Origin: UBA3478 sp964217345
Lineage (GTDB): Bacteria > Bacteroidota > Bacteroidia > Flavobacteriales > Flavobacteriaceae
Direction of reading: 5' to 3'
DNA length: 64,000 bases
Assembly (NCBI GenBank): GCA_964217345.1
Contig: CAXPJI010000026.1
Span: 10,535-74,534 of the forward strand
The position numbers and the translations under genes are program-made. Positions 26,893 through 34,388 of this stretch are shown here, in pieces. The notes under the pieces were generated by a model, which searched no databases, was not told the DNA's origin, and saw nothing but the letters and a program-made list of their open reading frames with translations. Positions within the stretch are counted from its first letter, which is position 1; every line of letters begins with the position of its first letter.

Positions 26893-27522
26893 TTATTCTG
26901 CTGCTGGAGCTTCTGCTTCTCCGCCTTCGGCGCCTTCAGCACCTTCTTCAGTTTCTTCTTCATCTTCGTCATCAACAGCGGTACGAGAAGTTTTAACCTG
27001 AACGATAGTGGTGTTATCAGGGTGTAGGAAAGTGTAATCATCAGAAAGAACATTTATTACTGAAATGTTACCCCCGATTCTAAGCTTAGAAATATCTACA
27101 TTGATTACATCAGGAAGGTTGGCAGGTAGTGCTTTAATTGTAAGCTTGCGCTTTCTAAACATTAAACGTCCACCATTCCTAACTCCAGGAGAGCTTCCTT
27201 GAAGTCTAACAGGGATTTGCATAGTAACTGGCTTATCTTCGAATAATTGATAGAAGTCAATGTGAAGAATTCGGTCAGTTACTGGGTGAAATTGAATGTC
27301 TTGCAGTACTGCTTCATACTTTTCACCACCTAGCTCAATTACCACTGTGTGCGCATTTGGCGTATACACGAGGTTTTTGAAGCTTTTTTCTTCTGCTGAA
27401 AAGTGGATAGGTGCTTCTCCTCCGTATAATACGCAAGGAACCATTTCAGCATTACGTAAGGCCTTAGTAGCTACTTTGCCTACGCTTTCTCTTTTTGATC
27501 CGTTAATAGTAATTGATTGCAT
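26893..27522 (-). CDS. rplY: 50S ribosomal protein L25 (general stress protein Ctc type)
   Basis: Binds 5S rRNA in the large subunit. The 209-residue protein has the L25 N-terminal domain (GSKRESVGKVATKALRNAEMVPCVLYGG) plus the beta-rich TL5/Ctc C-terminal domain. It ends with a strongly acidic tail of about 27 residues (DDEDEEETEEGAEG and onward). Such tails are common in Bacteroidetes homologues. It follows prs by 12 nt. Confidence 0.94.
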   Translation of the reverse strand: MQSITINGSKRESVGKVATKALRNAEMVPCVLYGGEAPIHFSAEEKSFKNLVYTPNAHTVVIELGGEKYEAVLQDIQFHPVTDRILHIDFYQLFEDKPVTMQIPVRLQGSSPGVRNGGRLMFRKRKLTIKALPANLPDVINVDISKLRIGGNISVINVLSDDYTFLHPDNTTIVQVKTSRTAVDDEDEEETEEGAEGAEGGEAEAPAAE

Positions 27523-27534
27523 TGTATAAAAAAA

Positions 27535-28476
27535 TTAAAGTACAAACTTAGATGAGATTGAGGTGTTCGTATGCACACGATGCATAACATCTGCGAATAA
27601 TTCAGCACAACTCAATACTTTGATTTTAGAGCTAGGGTGCTCTTTTGAAATAGAATCGGTAATGATCAACTCGGTGAGTTTCGAATTTTCGATTCTCTCA
27701 TAGGCGTTACCCGATAAAAGACCATGTGTGGTAATTGCACGAACACTTAAAGCTCCTCGTTCAACCATGAGGTCAGCTGCTTTGGTTAAGGTGCCCGCAG
27801 TATCTACCATATCATCGACTAACACTACGTTTTTTCCTTGAACTTCCCCAATGAGTTCCATATGAGAAATCACATTGGCTTTTTCTCTTTGCTTGTAGCA
27901 AATCACTACATCAGATTCGAGTGCCTTTGAATAGGTATAAGCTCGCTTTGATCCACCCATGTCTGGGGATGCCATGCAAAGATTTGGAAGGTTTAATTGT
28001 TTTAAATGAGGTAAGAAGATAGTGGATGCAAACAAGTGGTCCACCGGTTTTTCGAAGAATCCTTGAATCTGATCTGCGTGTAGATCCATTGTAATGATTC
28101 GAGTTGCTCCGGCAGTTTCAAGCATTTTTGCAACTAGCTTTGCAGCGATGGGAACACGAGGCTTGTCTTTTCGGTCTTGACGAGCCCAACCGTAATAAGG
28201 TAATACGGCGGTGATATGTCTAGCCGAGGCGCGTTTAGCAGCGTCGAGCATTAGCAACATTTCCATCAAATTATCAGAGCTAGGATTTGTTGATCCTATG
28301 ATAAAAACTCGAGTTCCTCGAACCGATTCTTCGAAGCTTGGCTGGTATTCTCCGTCTGAATAACGTGAAAAATTCACCTTACCTAAAGCCTGGCCATACG
28401 CCTTGGCAATTTGCTCGGCTAATGGTATGCTTTGGGTGCAAGCAAAGATTTTCGGTGTTAATTTGGTGACAGCCAT
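27535..28476 (-). CDS. prs: Ribose-phosphate pyrophosphokinase
   Basis: Makes phosphoribosyl pyrophosphate for nucleotide, histidine and NAD synthesis. The 313-residue protein has the class I signature: FSRYSDGEYQPS, the catalytic flexible loop YYGWARQDRKDKPR, MDLHADQIQGFF, and the PRPP-binding loop VVLVDDMVDTAGTL. The gene leads an operon with rplY, a pairing seen in many bacteria. Confidence 0.96.
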   Translation of the reverse strand: MAVTKLTPKIFACTQSIPLAEQIAKAYGQALGKVNFSRYSDGEYQPSFEESVRGTRVFIIGSTNPSSDNLMEMLLMLDAAKRASARHITAVLPYYGWARQDRKDKPRVPIAAKLVAKMLETAGATRIITMDLHADQIQGFFEKPVDHLFASTIFLPHLKQLNLPNLCMASPDMGGSKRAYTYSKALESDVVICYKQREKANVISHMELIGEVQGKNVVLVDDMVDTAGTLTKAADLMVERGALSVRAITTHGLLSGNAYERIENSKLTELIITDSISKEHPSSKIKVLSCAELFADVMHRVHTNTSISSKFVL

Positions 28477-28502
28477 CTAAATACCCTCGTTTAAAAGGAT
28501 TG

Positions 28503-28510
28503 CAAATGTA
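28503..28510 (-). promoter_or_regulatory. Candidate -7 box for prs-rplY
   Basis: TACATTTG on the minus strand matches TAnnTTTG and lies 26 nt before the prs ATG. The -33 element is not clear. Confidence 0.5.
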
Positions 28511-28576
28511 GTTAAATTATTCAGCTGACTCCTAACCTTAAACGAAAAATCAGCTCTGTAAAGTGAATTTATTTCT

Positions 28577-28584
28577 TAGCTTTG
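28577..28584 (+). promoter_or_regulatory. Candidate -7 box for tRNA-Leu
   Basis: TAGCTTTG matches the consensus and ends 11 nt before the tRNA 5' end. A weak TCTG at 28555-28558 is the only -33 candidate (18-nt spacing). Confidence 0.5.
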
Positions 28585-28595
28585 CTCCGCATTTT

Positions 28596-28677
28596 GCCTT
28601 GGTGGCGGAATTGGTAGACGCGCTGGATTCAAAATCCAGTTTCTTCGGAAGTGTGGGTTCGATCCCCACCCAAGGTA
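28596..28677 (+). tRNA. tRNA-Leu (anticodon CAA)
   Basis: Folds as a class II tRNA. The acceptor is GCCTTGG paired with CCAAGGT (terminal G-U), with a D arm containing GGAATTGGTAGAC and an anticodon stem CTGGA/TCCAG around the loop TTCAAAA (anticodon CAA). The long variable arm is TTTCTTCGGAAGT and the T arm is GTGGG TTCGATC CCCAC. The discriminator is A and CCA is not encoded. Confidence 0.95.
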
Positions 28678-28690
28678 CATAAAGGTATTT

Positions 28691-28718
28691 AAGGCAGTTG
28701 ATTTGACTGCCTTTTTTC
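28691..28718 (+). terminator. Terminator after tRNA-Leu
   Basis: The stem AAGGCAGT / ACTGCCTT with loop TGATTTG is followed by TTTT. On the other strand it may also end the DUF2452 transcript, whose stop is 4 nt away. Confidence 0.8.
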
Positions 28719-28721
28719 ATT

Positions 28722-29129
28722 TTAAGAATCTACTCGAGACCAAGTTTGATCCGCATCGAGTCGGTAACTCCCTTCAAAGTCAAATTGACATTCTTCAGGG
28801 GATAAAATCGATAAGAATAGTCCGCGCTCTGGATGGTGATATAGGTGATACGTTTTTCCGATTACCGGCTCAAATTTGAAAGACGCCTGATAAACCTTCT
28901 GATTATCTTCTAATTCTTTCATCATTTTTTGATAGGCAGTTTTGAGCTCATCAATTCTCGCTTGAAACCGTGCATTAACGCTATGTGCACCTTTTTGTTT
29001 CCATCCGGTTAGATCGGTTGGTTCTATTACTGGAGCAGAAACTGAAGTCGAGTACGGTTTCAGAAACGCATCGAACTGTTCTGAATCTTCATTGTATACT
29101 ACCGAATCAGGCTTCTTATTTTTATTCAA
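28722..29129 (-). CDS. DUF2452 family protein, probable TTG start
   Basis: A 135-residue DUF2452 protein; function unknown. The family core is clear: KPYSTSVSAPVIEPTDLTGWK, a helical middle (about 60-90), FEPVIGKTYHLY and the closing FEGSYRLDADQTWSRV. No ATG fits the family N-terminus. The in-frame TTG at 29129 gives (f)MNKNKKPDSVVYNED, the expected length, and overlaps the peroxidase stop by 8 nt. An ATG at 29183 would add 18 residues that look out of place and overlap the peroxidase gene by 62 nt. Confidence 0.75.
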   Translation of the reverse strand: MNKNKKPDSVVYNEDSEQFDAFLKPYSTSVSAPVIEPTDLTGWKQKGAHSVNARFQARIDELKTAYQKMMKELEDNQKVYQASFKFEPVIGKTYHLYHHPERGLFLSILSPEECQFDFEGSYRLDADQTWSRVDS

Positions 29130-29655
29130 AATGACGAGTAATTTTCTTTGAAAGAGGATCAGTAGTCGAATAGTAGTAGTCAATCAGTTTACGATCTGGA
29201 CCCACTAAATATTTTTGAAAATTCCATTTAACAGAACTGCTTTTAATTCCGTTTTCATTGACATATGTAAGCCATTTGTATAGTGGATGCTGATTTGCTC
29301 CCTTAACTGAAATTTTTTCAGTTAGCGTAAATGAAACACCAAAGTTCAATTCACAGAATGTGGCTATTTCGTCGGCATTTCCTGGTTCCTGGGCTCCAAA
29401 CTGATTACAGGGAAGACCTATAATTTCTAGTTGTTCTTTATACGCGTCGTATAGTTTTTGAAGACCCTTGTATTGGGGGGTAAAGCCACAAGCAGAAGCT
29501 ACATTTACGAAAAGTAAATACTTGCCATCGAATGTACTCCAATCGATCTTACTCCCTTGCAAGGTTTGTATTTCAAAGAGAGGCATTTCTGTTGCTCTGG
29601 ACATTCCTTGATCTACTTTTTTAAAGGTGTTAGCCAACGAATCAAATAGTTTCAT
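29122..29655 (-). CDS. Glutathione peroxidase family protein (cysteine type)
   Basis: A thiol peroxidase of 177 residues that reduces hydroperoxides, in bacteria usually with thioredoxin as donor. The active site is Cys56 in NVASACGFTPQY (codon TGT, not selenocysteine). The other tetrad residues appear in GLPCNQFGAQEPG (Gln) and VKWNFQKYLV (Trp, Asn). A 23-residue N-terminal extension is not a signal peptide. Start and stop are coupled to folE by TAATG. Confidence 0.92.
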   Translation of the reverse strand: MKLFDSLANTFKKVDQGMSRATEMPLFEIQTLQGSKIDWSTFDGKYLLFVNVASACGFTPQYKGLQKLYDAYKEQLEIIGLPCNQFGAQEPGNADEIATFCELNFGVSFTLTEKISVKGANQHPLYKWLTYVNENGIKSSSVKWNFQKYLVGPDRKLIDYYYSTTDPLSKKITRHFE

Positions 29656-30350
29656 TATTTGTAAATATAGCGATGTAACTCGGCTAATTTTTCAGGTTTT
29701 TTGAACTCGCCTCCGTAGAATGAAGTAACGGTGGCCGAAGTATCGTCTTTAATGCCTCTTGAGGAAACGCATAAATGTTTTGCGTCAATAATAACGGCAA
29801 CATCCTCAGTGGCTAATAATTCTTGTAAATCGGTACCAATTTGGTTAGTAAGTCTCTCTTGAACTTGTGGGCGTTTGGCGTAGTACTGAACGATTCGGTT
29901 CAGCTTCGATAAGCCAATAACCTGCCCTGATGAGATATAAGCTACATGAGCTCTACCGATGATGGGTACGAAATGATGCTCACAATTTGAATAGAAGGTA
30001 ATGTCTTTTTCAACAAGCATTTGACCATATTCATACTTGTTTTCGAATAAGGCGATATTTGGTTTATTCATAGGATTTAGCCCTGAAAAAATCTCATCGA
30101 TGTACATTTTAGCGACACGCTTTGGAGTGCCTTTCAGGGAATCATCAGTAAGGTCTAATCCCATTACATGCATGATCTGTTCGAAAAGATGGGCAATTTT
30201 CTCCTTCTTCTGCTGGTCTGTTAGCGCAAAAGCATCTTCACGCATAGGTGTTTGTAGCCCTGTGTAAAGATGTTCGTCTCCAATTTCGTCAAAATCAAAG
30301 TCTGACAGGCTTTTACTTATTTTTTGGGTACTCAAAGAATCTGTTTTCAT
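29655..30350 (-). CDS. folE: GTP cyclohydrolase I
   Basis: First step of tetrahydrofolate (and pterin/queuosine) synthesis: GTP to dihydroneopterin triphosphate. The 231-residue protein carries the zinc/active-site motif SNCEHHFVPIIGRAHVAYI, KLNRIVQYYAKRPQVQERLT and the late AKHLCVSSRGIKDDTS. The first 35 residues are a variable extension. It heads a three-gene operon with the peroxidase and DUF2452 genes. Confidence 0.95.
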   Translation of the reverse strand: MKTDSLSTQKISKSLSDFDFDEIGDEHLYTGLQTPMREDAFALTDQQKKEKIAHLFEQIMHVMGLDLTDDSLKGTPKRVAKMYIDEIFSGLNPMNKPNIALFENKYEYGQMLVEKDITFYSNCEHHFVPIIGRAHVAYISSGQVIGLSKLNRIVQYYAKRPQVQERLTNQIGTDLQELLATEDVAVIIDAKHLCVSSRGIKDDTSATVTSFYGGEFKKPEKLAELHRYIYK

Positions 30351-30354
30351 AGCG

Positions 30355-30396
30355 AGTACGGCGCCACTGTTAGGGATGCGCCGTACTTCAAAGATA
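30355..30396 (-). promoter_or_regulatory. folE promoter with inverted repeat in the leader
   Basis: TATCTTTG (30389-30396, minus) is an exact -7 box. Starting 1 nt after it, AGTACGGCGC and GCGCCGTACT (10 bp, 13-nt loop, 30355-30387) fill the space to 5 nt before the ATG. The repeat could be a repressor site over the RNA start or a leader hairpin covering the ribosome-binding region. Confidence 0.55.
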
Positions 30397-30449
30397 CAAA
30401 TTGTTTAAGTATTTCCTAAAATGAATAAACAAAATGAATTAAAGAGTTT

Positions 30450-30863
30450 TTAGTGAGGTAGTTTTGGTCTAAGAATTCCGTAAACGAAGGTGCCGAGTAC
30501 TGCAAATGCAAGGACTAAAATAAGGGGAAGGAAACCTGCTCCAATTAACGTAAAGATTGGGCCAGGACATGCTCCGGCAAGCCCCCATCCTAAACCGAAT
30601 AAAATACCTCCAAACAAATAGTTCTTCCATCCTTTTGCCTTCGGTGGTATAATAATTTCTTCTCCAGAAAAGGATTTAAGTTTTAGACGTTTAATCAGTT
30701 GAATACCTATAACTCCGGTAGCAAGAGCGGAACCAATAATTCCGTACATGTGGAACGAATTAAATTGGAACATTTCAAAAATTCTAAACCAAGAAGCCGC
30801 TTCTGATTTGAACATAATAACTCCAAATGCGATACCTGTAATTAAATATTTTAGTGTTTTCAT
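30450..30863 (-). CDS. YeeE/YedE family sulfur transport protein, second half (DUF6691 / PmpB-like)
   Basis: A 137-residue membrane protein with about four helices. The conserved motif LGWGLAGACPGPIFTLIGAG (about 91-110) carries the cysteine that passes thiosulfate or related sulfur species in YeeE-type channels. It follows its partner subunit by 15 nt. Together the two half-size proteins would form one channel equivalent to full-length YeeE. The exact substrate is not determined. Confidence 0.85.
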   Translation of the reverse strand: MKTLKYLITGIAFGVIMFKSEAASWFRIFEMFQFNSFHMYGIIGSALATGVIGIQLIKRLKLKSFSGEEIIIPPKAKGWKNYLFGGILFGLGWGLAGACPGPIFTLIGAGFLPLILVLAFAVLGTFVYGILRPKLPH

Positions 30864-30878
30864 GGGTAAAGCGTATTT

Positions 30879-31436
30879 TTAGAATAAAATTGGGAATAGG
30901 ATATGAACCATAAAGAGGCCTCCGATAAAGAAACCGATCACCGCAATGAGTGAAGGAAGTTGAAGGTCGCTTAATCCAGAGATCGCGTGGCCAGAAGTAC
31001 ATCCTCCTGCATATCTAGAACCAAATCCAACAAGAAACCCTCCGATGGCTAGCAACAGTAATGTATAGGGGTTGCTAAGAGAATCTATACTGAATAGTTG
31101 TTCTGGGAGATAGGCGACTCCACCGTCTGTAAAACCATACTGGGCTAGTTTTTCGATCGTACCCTCTGTAATTGCTACTGATGTGTCGGTGCTTAGAAAT
31201 CCAGCGGCCACGAAGCCCCCTAAAATTGCGCCAAGTGCAAAAACTAAATTCCAACGCTGAGCTTTCCAATCAAAGCGAAAGAAGTCACAAGCTTTGTCTC
31301 CACTTAGAGCGGCGCACATGATGCGCAAATTACCAGACATACCGAAGTTTCTTCCTGAGAAGATTAGGAAAAACATTACGAGAGCGATGAGTGGGCCAGA
31401 AACATACCATGGCCAGGGTTGCATTATAAATTCCAT
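30879..31436 (-). CDS. YeeE/YedE family sulfur transport protein, first half (PmpA-like)
   Basis: A 185-residue membrane protein with about four to five helices and the family motif GFGSRYAGGCTSGHAISGLSDL (split across about 134-156), whose cysteine is conserved in YeeE. A second cysteine pair lies in MCAALSGDKACDFF. It is probably a sulfur-compound (thiosulfate or sulfide-derived) permease subunit, acting with the sulfide oxidation genes upstream. Confidence 0.85.
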   Translation of the reverse strand: MEFIMQPWPWYVSGPLIALVMFFLIFSGRNFGMSGNLRIMCAALSGDKACDFFRFDWKAQRWNLVFALGAILGGFVAAGFLSTDTSVAITEGTIEKLAQYGFTDGGVAYLPEQLFSIDSLSNPYTLLLLAIGGFLVGFGSRYAGGCTSGHAISGLSDLQLPSLIAVIGFFIGGLFMVHILFPILF

Positions 31437-31456
31437 AGGATCATTTTTTCACGTTT

Positions 31457-31501
31457 CAAAAATAAAACACCCGCTGTGTAAGTGGGTTTAATCTAGGTTA
31501 C
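31457..31501 (-). promoter_or_regulatory. Promoter and degenerate Crp-type site before the YeeE/YedE pair
   Basis: The minus strand has TATTTTTG (31457-31464), a full -7 box 20 nt before the ATG. Upstream is GTAAC CTAG ATTAA (31488-31501): the left half is identical to the other three sites of this island, the right half decayed. The site centre is 37.5 nt from the end of the box. An overlapping palindrome TTACATATGTAA (31498-31509), 9 nt farther upstream, is an alternative. Confidence 0.5.
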
Positions 31502-31512
31502 ATATGTAAAAA

Positions 31513-32796
31513 TTATACGTCTTCTCCTTTTAGCATTTTATTCCAATACAGATGGGGAAGTCCAAACTTTTTCAACATCCATAGTCTCCAATGTTCTTTC
31601 GAAGAGTCGAATACGAGCATTTGTTTGAGTTTTGGATCTGGAGTAAAGTTATTGTCATAATCAAATTCTGCAAGTACCATTTTACCGTAGCCTGTAACCA
31701 GCGGACAAGATGAGTAGCCATTATAAGATTTAGAGCCGATAGTATTTGATTTGATTAAACGTAAGATGTTGTCTAATACTACTGGAACTTGCTTGCGAAT
31801 TGCAGCTCCTGTTTTTGCCGTCGGTAACCCGGCTACATCACCTAATCCAAATACGTTAGCATACTTGGTGTGCTGTAGGGTGTGCTTATCAACGCTCAAC
31901 CAGCCCCCATCATTGGCTAGGGCCGACTCTCTAATAAATTTTGGTGCCGCTTGAGGTGGAGCAATATGGAGAAAGTCGAATGGTACCGCAATTCTACCAT
32001 CTTCAGTTTTTGTTGCGCCGAACACATTATCTGTACCGAAGGAGCTTCCTTCTTTTTGAACAAAACAAGCATGATCTTCTGGAGTCTTATCAAGGAAATA
32101 AACGATTTTTTTCTTTGAATCGATTTCTACGGGCGTATTGTACGGATGAAACTTAATATTGTATTTGCCAATGACCTTCATTAAAGTTTCTCTGATTACC
32201 GGTACACCAAAAATTACGGTACCCGGGGTAGCAAACATGACATTAGATTTCTTAGATAGTCCTTGCTTCCTCAAATAATCTGCTGCCAGATAAGCAATTT
32301 TCTGTGGAGCACCACCACATTTGATGGGCGTCGCTGGCTGAGTAAAAATCGCATTACCTCCCTTGAAGTTTTGTAACAATTTCCAGGTGTGCTCTGGATC
32401 GGTGTAGTTACTGCAAACAACCCCTTTATCAAGAGCTTCAGGTAAACCTTTAATCATACTAGGTTCCATAACAAGCCCTGGAGCTACAATTAAGTAGTCA
32501 TAGGAGATGTCACCACTTTCTTTCGTGCTCACAGCGTTGTTTTCAGGATCGAATGAAACCGCAAAGTCTTTCACCCATGAAACACCTTTTGGCATAATCT
32601 CTGCCATAGGTTTGGCAGTTTTTTTATAATCAAAAGCTCCAGCACCAACTAAGGTCCACGCGGGTTGGTAATAGTGAGTGTCGGCAGACTCAATGACGGC
32701 GATTGAGAGTGATGAATCTAATTTCTGTAAACGAGATGCTGCCATGATACCAGCAGTGCCTCCCCCAATAATTAGAACTTGATAAGAAGTTGACAT
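31513..32796 (-). CDS. sqr: Sulfide:quinone oxidoreductase-like flavoprotein
   Basis: Oxidises sulfide at the membrane and passes electrons to quinone, leaving a persulfide. The 427-residue protein has the FAD motif IIGGGTAGIMAASRL (9-23) and the GLGDVAGLP FAD-contact loop (317-325). The cysteines typical of the type II (mitochondrial-like) SQR are at PIKCGGAPQK (Cys160) and SSCPLVTGYG (Cys364). The neighbouring persulfide dioxygenase and sulfur transporters agree with this role. A hydrophobic C-terminus for membrane docking is short, so docking is inferred. Confidence 0.9.
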   Translation of the reverse strand: MSTSYQVLIIGGGTAGIMAASRLQKLDSSLSIAVIESADTHYYQPAWTLVGAGAFDYKKTAKPMAEIMPKGVSWVKDFAVSFDPENNAVSTKESGDISYDYLIVAPGLVMEPSMIKGLPEALDKGVVCSNYTDPEHTWKLLQNFKGGNAIFTQPATPIKCGGAPQKIAYLAADYLRKQGLSKKSNVMFATPGTVIFGVPVIRETLMKVIGKYNIKFHPYNTPVEIDSKKKIVYFLDKTPEDHACFVQKEGSSFGTDNVFGATKTEDGRIAVPFDFLHIAPPQAAPKFIRESALANDGGWLSVDKHTLQHTKYANVFGLGDVAGLPTAKTGAAIRKQVPVVLDNILRLIKSNTIGSKSYNGYSSCPLVTGYGKMVLAEFDYDNNFTPDPKLKQMLVFDSSKEHWRLWMLKKFGLPHLYWNKMLKGEDV

Positions 32797-32825
32797 AGTG
32801 TTTATCGTTTAGTTAAAGTTGAGAT

Positions 32826-32875
32826 AAAAGCTAGTGATAAAATGAAAAACCCTGTGTAACCAAAGTTACACAGGG
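32826..32875 (-). promoter_or_regulatory. sqr promoter with Crp-type site that is also a terminator-like hairpin
   Basis: GTAAC N4 GTTAC (32856-32869) is embedded in a perfect 11-bp inverted repeat, CCCTGTGTAAC / GTTACACAGGG (32850-32875). On the minus strand it is followed by TTTTTC, so it can also fold as an intrinsic terminator for the upstream CstB-like gene. The -7 box TAGCTTTT lies at 32826-32833. The centre of the site is 36.5 nt from the box end. Confidence 0.65.
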
Positions 32876-32898
32876 TAATAAACTTGAAATTAAGAGGG

Positions 32899-34317
32899 TT
32901 ATTTCGAAGGCATCGTCGACGGACACACATAGTCTGTCAACTTTATTTCAGCTGCTTCGATAGCTTTAAATCCACCGGTAATATCAACGAAGTTATGGAT
33001 CCCTCTGCTCTTTAAAATCGATCCTGCAATTACCGAACGGTATCCTCCAGCACAGTGGACGAAGAACGACTTATTTTCAGGAAATTCACCCAAGTGGTCG
33101 TTGAGGTAATCTAGTGGGGTATTCTTGGCATTAGGTATACGGTGTGCATAGAACTCTGTATCCTTACGAACATCAAAAACTTCAGTGTCGTTAGATGCTA
33201 GTTTTGACTTTAAGTCCTCAGCAGATATGGTATCAATGGTGTCGAAGTCTTTACCTGCATTTTTCCAAGACTTGAAACTTCCTTCTAGATACCCTAGAGC
33301 ATTATCAAAACCTACACGTGCTAAACGAGTAATAGTCTCTTCTTCGCGCCCCTCTGGAGTAACCAGTAATAAGGGTTGCTCGACATCAGCAATTAGGGCT
33401 CCTACCCATGGGGCAAAACTACCGTCTAAACCGATGAAAATAGAGCGTGGGATGTGTCCTTTTACGAAATCATCTTGATGACGAACATCTATTACAAGTG
33501 CGCCAGTTTGATTAGCAACATCCTCAAAAGCCTCGGGGCTTAAAGGAGTCGATCCCCTTTCTAAGACTTCGTCGAAGTGATCGTATCCTTCCTTGTTCAT
33601 CTTCACATTTAATGGGAAGTATTGAGGTGGAGGCATCAGACCGTCGGTAACTTCTTTTACAAACTCTGCCTTAGTCATGTCTACGCGTAGTGCATAATTC
33701 ATTTTTTTCTGATTTCCTAAGGTGTCAACGGTCTCTTTCATCATGTTCTTACCACAAGCTGAGCCGGCTCCGTGACCGGGATAAACAGTGATTTCATCTG
33801 AAAGAGGCATGATCTTAGTTCTCAAACTATCAAAAAGTGTCTCAGCTAATTGTTCTTGCGTCATATCAGCTGCTTTTTGAGCTAAGTCAGGGCGTCCAAC
33901 ATCTCCTAAGAATAATGTATCCCCACTAAAAATAGCATGATCTTTACCGTTAGCATCTCTCAGTAAATAGGTAGTAGACTCCATGGTGTGACCCGGTGTG
34001 TGAAGTACGACGATGGTAACTTCTCCTAACTTGAATTTTTGACCATCTTTAGCGATAATAGCATCAAAACTAGGGTTGGCATTCGGTCCATAAATAATTG
34101 GCGCACCTGATTCTTTGGCTAAACTTAAGTGTCCACTCACGAAGTCTGCGTGAAAGTGAGTTTCAAAAATGTACTTAATTTTAGCATTAGCCTCTTTAGC
34201 CTTTTCTAGATAAGGTTTTACTTCTCTTAAAGGATCGATAATGGCTACCTCTCCTTGGCTTTCAATGTAGTAAGCTCCTTGAGCTAAACATCCGGTATAA
34301 ATTTGTTCTATTTTCAT
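32899..34317 (-). CDS. cstB: Persulfide dioxygenase-rhodanese fusion (CstB-like)
   Basis: A 472-residue three-domain protein. Domain 1 (about 1-240) is a metallo-beta-lactamase persulfide dioxygenase with THFHADF (His54, His56, Asp58), His63, HTPGH (His110) and SGDTLFLGD (Asp133). Domain 2 (about 255-345) is a rhodanese fold whose cysteine position is replaced (LLLVTPEGRE). Domain 3 (about 365-460) is an active-type rhodanese with Cys422 in HCAGGYRS. This is the layout of CstB from Staphylococcus, which turns persulfide into thiosulfate. The ATG at 34317 is chosen because a start at 34341 would fall inside the -7 box. Confidence 0.9.
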   Translation of the reverse strand: MKIEQIYTGCLAQGAYYIESQGEVAIIDPLREVKPYLEKAKEANAKIKYIFETHFHADFVSGHLSLAKESGAPIIYGPNANPSFDAIIAKDGQKFKLGEVTIVVLHTPGHTMESTTYLLRDANGKDHAIFSGDTLFLGDVGRPDLAQKAADMTQEQLAETLFDSLRTKIMPLSDEITVYPGHGAGSACGKNMMKETVDTLGNQKKMNYALRVDMTKAEFVKEVTDGLMPPPQYFPLNVKMNKEGYDHFDEVLERGSTPLSPEAFEDVANQTGALVIDVRHQDDFVKGHIPRSIFIGLDGSFAPWVGALIADVEQPLLLVTPEGREEETITRLARVGFDNALGYLEGSFKSWKNAGKDFDTIDTISAEDLKSKLASNDTEVFDVRKDTEFYAHRIPNAKNTPLDYLNDHLGEFPENKSFFVHCAGGYRSVIAGSILKSRGIHNFVDITGGFKAIEAAEIKLTDYVCPSTMPSK

Positions 34318-34338
34318 GTCGCGTACTTTTAAGTAGGT

Positions 34339-34382
34339 CAAAGTTAACAGCAGTATTTTTAATGCAGAGTTACCTAAGTTAC
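34339..34382 (-). promoter_or_regulatory. cstB promoter with Crp-type site
   Basis: The -7 box TAACTTTG (34339-34346) is an exact match. Upstream is GTAAC TTAG GTAAC (34369-34382), one base away from a perfect inverted repeat. The site centre is 36.5 nt from the box end, identical to the spacing in front of the regulator gene and sqr. The leader to the ATG is about 17 nt. Confidence 0.65.
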
Positions 34383-34388
34383 AAAAGT

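Noticed and set aside
26796..27053. Minus-strand lysine-rich open frame over rplY
   Set aside because: A frame shift reading of the acidic L25 tail and the GC-rich terminator.
29653..29655. Possible selenoprotein start of the glutathione peroxidase
   Set aside because: The active-site codon is TGT (Cys56), and no stop codon interrupts the frame.
30367..30377. Known riboswitch in the folE leader
   Set aside because: The region between promoter and ATG is only about 35 nt and forms a simple hairpin, too small for a tetrahydrofolate aptamer.
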